A stretch of 64,000 nt of DNA from Selenomonadaceae bacterium (lineage in GTDB: Bacteria; Bacillota; Negativicutes; Selenomonadales; Selenomonadaceae): contig JAFXTD010000038.1 of NCBI GenBank assembly GCA_017535925.1, forward strand, positions 35,694 through 99,693. Reading direction: 5' to 3'. Shown here piece after piece: positions 62,325 through 64,000 of the stretch. The first letter of the stretch is position 1; each line of letters starts with the position of its first letter. A program made the position numbers and the translations under genes. The notes beneath the pieces are model-generated. The model worked only from the letters and a program-made list of their open reading frames with translations, had not been told where the DNA came from and ran no database searches.

Positions 62325-62545
62325 CAAATCGGAAGCCGTCATGGATGACGGCTTCCCCGCCGACGCATTTGCGTGATGCAAATACCGTCGGCGGCAACCA
62401 ACTCAAAATCATTCACGAACAAAATCAGCGGACATTTTAACGCCCCCGCGAGGTGCCTTTTCTTTTGCTACTTTTCTTTGGGCAAGCAAAGAAAAGTAGA
62501 TTAAAAAAAATAAAAGTCATTGAACATTCAATCGAAGTGAAATCC
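62325..62545. mobile_element. MITE-like multi-hairpin element, copy 4 (ends lost)
   Basis: Inverted orientation, as copy 1. It has GGAAGCCGTCAT/ATGACGGCTTCC, a GCCGACG...CGTCGGC stem with an inner ATTTGC/GCAAAT stem, and CTACTTTTCTTTG/CAAAGAAAAGTAG. No TGTTGGTAAAT ends are left. It lies directly upstream of gltX and may contain or displace its promoter. The remaining gap to the LysR gene holds only a promoter. Confidence 0.7.
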
Positions 62546-62623
62546 TCCGCGTTCATTATAAACGTAACGTCAACCGCTTGCAAATTTATGTTATTCAAAC
62601 TATATCATATCGCTTGGAGCTGT

Positions 62624-62631
62624 GCTATAAT
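62624..62631 (+). promoter_or_regulatory. Extended -10 promoter of the LysR gene
   Basis: TGCTATAAT has the TGn extension; TATAAT is at 62626-62631. No good -35 box is seen 17 bases upstream, as is usual for extended -10 promoters. Confidence 0.5.
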
Positions 62632-62687
62632 GCTTGTAACTTTTAAGATAGGCAGTGAAAAAAATTTTATGGAGATGACTTAACGAA

Positions 62688-63593
62688 ATGGCACAAGGTA
62701 TCGGAATTAAGGACATGCGAGCATTTTTCGCAATCGTTGAGGAGGGCAACATAAGTCACGCTGCGCAACGACTCGGAATTGCTCAACCCGCACTCAGCCG
62801 CCAAATGAAACACCTCGAAGAAAAATTGCACGTGAAACTCTTCGAACGCGGCTCAAGGCGAATTCGTTTGACAGAGGCAGGGCAAGTTCTCTACAATCGC
62901 GTCGAAAGTATCTTGGGCATGGTCGACGGCACCGTCCGCGAAATAACGGAAATCGGCTCCGGCACCAAAGGCACAATTCGTATCGGGACAATCACGACGT
63001 CGGGCGCGATGATCTTGCCCGATTTAATCGCCGAATTCCGCAAGACTTATCCCGATGTCACGTTCGAAATTTGGGAGGCGGAAGGCGCAAGGATTTTGGA
63101 ACTCCTCGACAGCCGCCTTATCGAAGTTGCAATCACCCGCACTCAAGTCGATAACCTCGCCTATGAATTGCTCGTCTTGCCCAATGAACCGCTCGTCATG
63201 GTCATGAATTCCAAAAACGTTCGCGGCGAAGACGATACGACGATTAAGCTCGAAGAACTCAAAAATCAACCGCTGATTATTCCGCTCCGTTGGAAGTCCA
63301 ATTTCGTCGCCGCCTGCAAAAAGCTCGACTTCAACCCGCAAATTATCTGCGTCTCGGACAGTATCGTTCAAGATTTGCTCATGGTTAAAATGAATATCGG
63401 CGCGGCAATGATTCCCGTTTCAAGCAAACGCCTTTTAACGGACGGCAACCTGATTTACAAACGAATCGTCGAACCCGAAATGACAACTCATACCGTCATT
63501 GCTTGGCGAAAAAATCAAACGCTCTCGACCGCCTGCAAAAACTTTATCGAACTGTTCAAGAAGCTCTTTATCAAAGAAGAAATTATCCTGTAA
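62688..63593 (+). CDS. LysR-type transcriptional regulator
   Basis: DNA-binding regulator of 301 residues. The N-terminal winged helix-turn-helix (about 6-65) reads FFAIVEEGNISHAAQRLGIAQPALSRQM with LTEAGQVLY. The effector-binding domain (about 90-295) shows RIGTITTSGAM and MIPVSSKRLL. The start is ATG at 62688, with GGAG 12 bases upstream. No divergent gene lies next to it, so its target is unknown; gltX upstream points the other way across copy 4 of the hairpin element. It ends in a good terminator. Confidence 0.92.
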   Translation: MAQGIGIKDMRAFFAIVEEGNISHAAQRLGIAQPALSRQMKHLEEKLHVKLFERGSRRIRLTEAGQVLYNRVESILGMVDGTVREITEIGSGTKGTIRIGTITTSGAMILPDLIAEFRKTYPDVTFEIWEAEGARILELLDSRLIEVAITRTQVDNLAYELLVLPNEPLVMVMNSKNVRGEDDTTIKLEELKNQPLIIPLRWKSNFVAACKKLDFNPQIICVSDSIVQDLLMVKMNIGAAMIPVSSKRLLTDGNLIYKRIVEPEMTTHTVIAWRKNQTLSTACKNFIELFKKLFIKEEIIL

Positions 63594-63617
63594 AATTCGT
63601 TTTGCCAAAATCAAAAG

Positions 63618-63652
63618 GAACTCGCCGGTCGAAATCGACGAGTTCTTTTTTT
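63618..63652 (+). terminator. Rho-independent terminator after the LysR gene
   Basis: Stem GAACTCG / CGAGTTC extended by inner CG and TCG/CGA pairs, followed by seven T. Confidence 0.88.
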
Positions 63653-63740
63653 GTGTCAACTTGTATGACTGAAACCTTTCCGTTGCAAGGTTTGTTCGGT
63701 AAATTAAAAAGCAACTGTCATCTTTTAGCTGTTAGTTGTT

Positions 63741-63957
63741 AGGGGTTGTTGGTAAATTCAATCGGCGGTTTCGATTAAACGTTTCAAAGACTTTTATTTT
63801 TTAAATCTACTTTTCTTTTGCTGCGCCCAAAAGAAAAGTAGCAAAAGAAAAGGGCGTAGACCGGCGGATGAACATCCTGTTCATATCGCCGGCGGCCGTC
63901 ATCCATGACGGCCGGGCATTCGCCAACCGCTACTTTTGAATTTACCAACACGCTCTA
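63741..63957. mobile_element. MITE-like multi-hairpin element, copy 5
   Basis: Left end AGGGGTTGTTGGTAAAT; right end, read on the complement, CTAGAGCGTGTTGGTAAAT. Inside, in order, are CTACTTTTCTTTTG/CAAAAGAAAAGTAG, CCGGCG-ATGAACA/TGTTCAT-CGCCGG and GGCCGTCAT/ATGACGGCC hairpins. It has one end of each type, so it is the best single copy for defining the element. AGCTGTT-type repeat units lie to its left (63722-63744). Confidence 0.85.
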
Positions 63958-63990
63958 GTTCCTACTTCCTAGTTCCTGGTTCCTACTTCC
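63956..63990. repeat. Heptanucleotide array (TAGTTCC unit) at the window end
   Basis: Five units of TAGTTCC / TACTTCC / TGGTTCC directly follow the end of MITE copy 5. The same unit lies inside murE at 22234-22265. No gene is visible from here to the end of the window. Confidence 0.8.
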
Positions 63991-64000
63991 GAAAATGGCG

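Noticed and set aside
62302..62412. N-terminal extension of glutamyl-tRNA synthetase
   Set aside because: The extension is encoded by the hairpin element; TTG at 62301 has GGAGGAG in place and the protein then begins normally for the family.

Overview
The window looks like a chromosomal segment of a diderm Firmicute of the Negativicutes (Selenomonas/Veillonella relatives). I do not assign a genus. The grounds are an S-layer-homology porin of the OmpM type (44254), a dnaG-rpoD pair, a SufS-SufU iron-sulfur pair of Firmicutes type, a MurE with the meso-diaminopimelate signature, and B12-linked propionate-type metabolism (meaB, PduO-type adenosyltransferase) next to a lactate permease. Many genes start with TTG or GTG behind strong Shine-Dalgarno sites. 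I saw no phage, plasmid, rRNA or CRISPR locus.

Layout. 1-3.8 kb: the end of an MmeI-like methyltransferase/restriction gene facing a secreted RTX protein with a metalloprotease-like motif. 4-8.7 kb: a fructose PTS operon (fruK, EIIAB, a small secreted protein, EIIABC). 9-12.3 kb: lactate permease, cobalamin adenosyltransferase, glycerate kinase. 12.4-21.1 kb: dnaG, rpoD, era, a glycosyltransferase with a C9 tract, an EAL protein with a degenerate GGDEF domain, a mutarotase-like protein and a sucC without sucD. 21.2-31.5 kb: a peptidoglycan cluster (murE, murF, mraY, murD, murG, murC-ddl fusion) interrupted by a HicAB toxin-antitoxin pair, an SMR transporter and a YgiT-type zinc-finger gene, with no ftsW. 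31.5-33.3 kb: a nest of a MITE, two decayed IS5-family transposases and a cut restriction-specificity gene. 33.3-44 kb, mostly minus strand: lysA, larE, prfA, sufU, sufS, a PD-(D/E)XK protein, a GT17 glycosyltransferase, lysC and meaB. 44-52.9 kb: ompM, an SGNH hydrolase, obgE, a YvyF-like protein, tRNA-Gln, a GH3 lipoprotein and a nitrilase. 52.9-64 kb: panF-yhdT, an EcoRI-type methylase, lepA, a radical SAM protein, an acetyltransferase, an aldo/keto reductase, gltX and a LysR regulator.

Two kinds of non-coding repeat run through the window and are its most unusual feature. The first is a 210-250 bp multi-hairpin element (five long copies plus one short relic). Its best-preserved copies have ends that match the ends of the decayed IS5-family element, so it is probably a MITE. 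Its hairpin arms differ completely in sequence between copies yet still pair. The second is a set of short tandem heptanucleotide arrays of several unrelated sequences, often arranged as inverted repeats. They lie in intergenic gaps, supply stop codons to genes, and in one case sit in frame inside murE.

The metabolic picture, inferred from gene content, is fructose and lactate uptake, B12-dependent methylmalonyl-CoA chemistry, and an outer membrane tethered to DAP-type peptidoglycan. Accessory functions such as toxin-antitoxin, methylases, nuclease-like proteins and glycan modification are scattered singly among housekeeping genes rather than grouped in an island.
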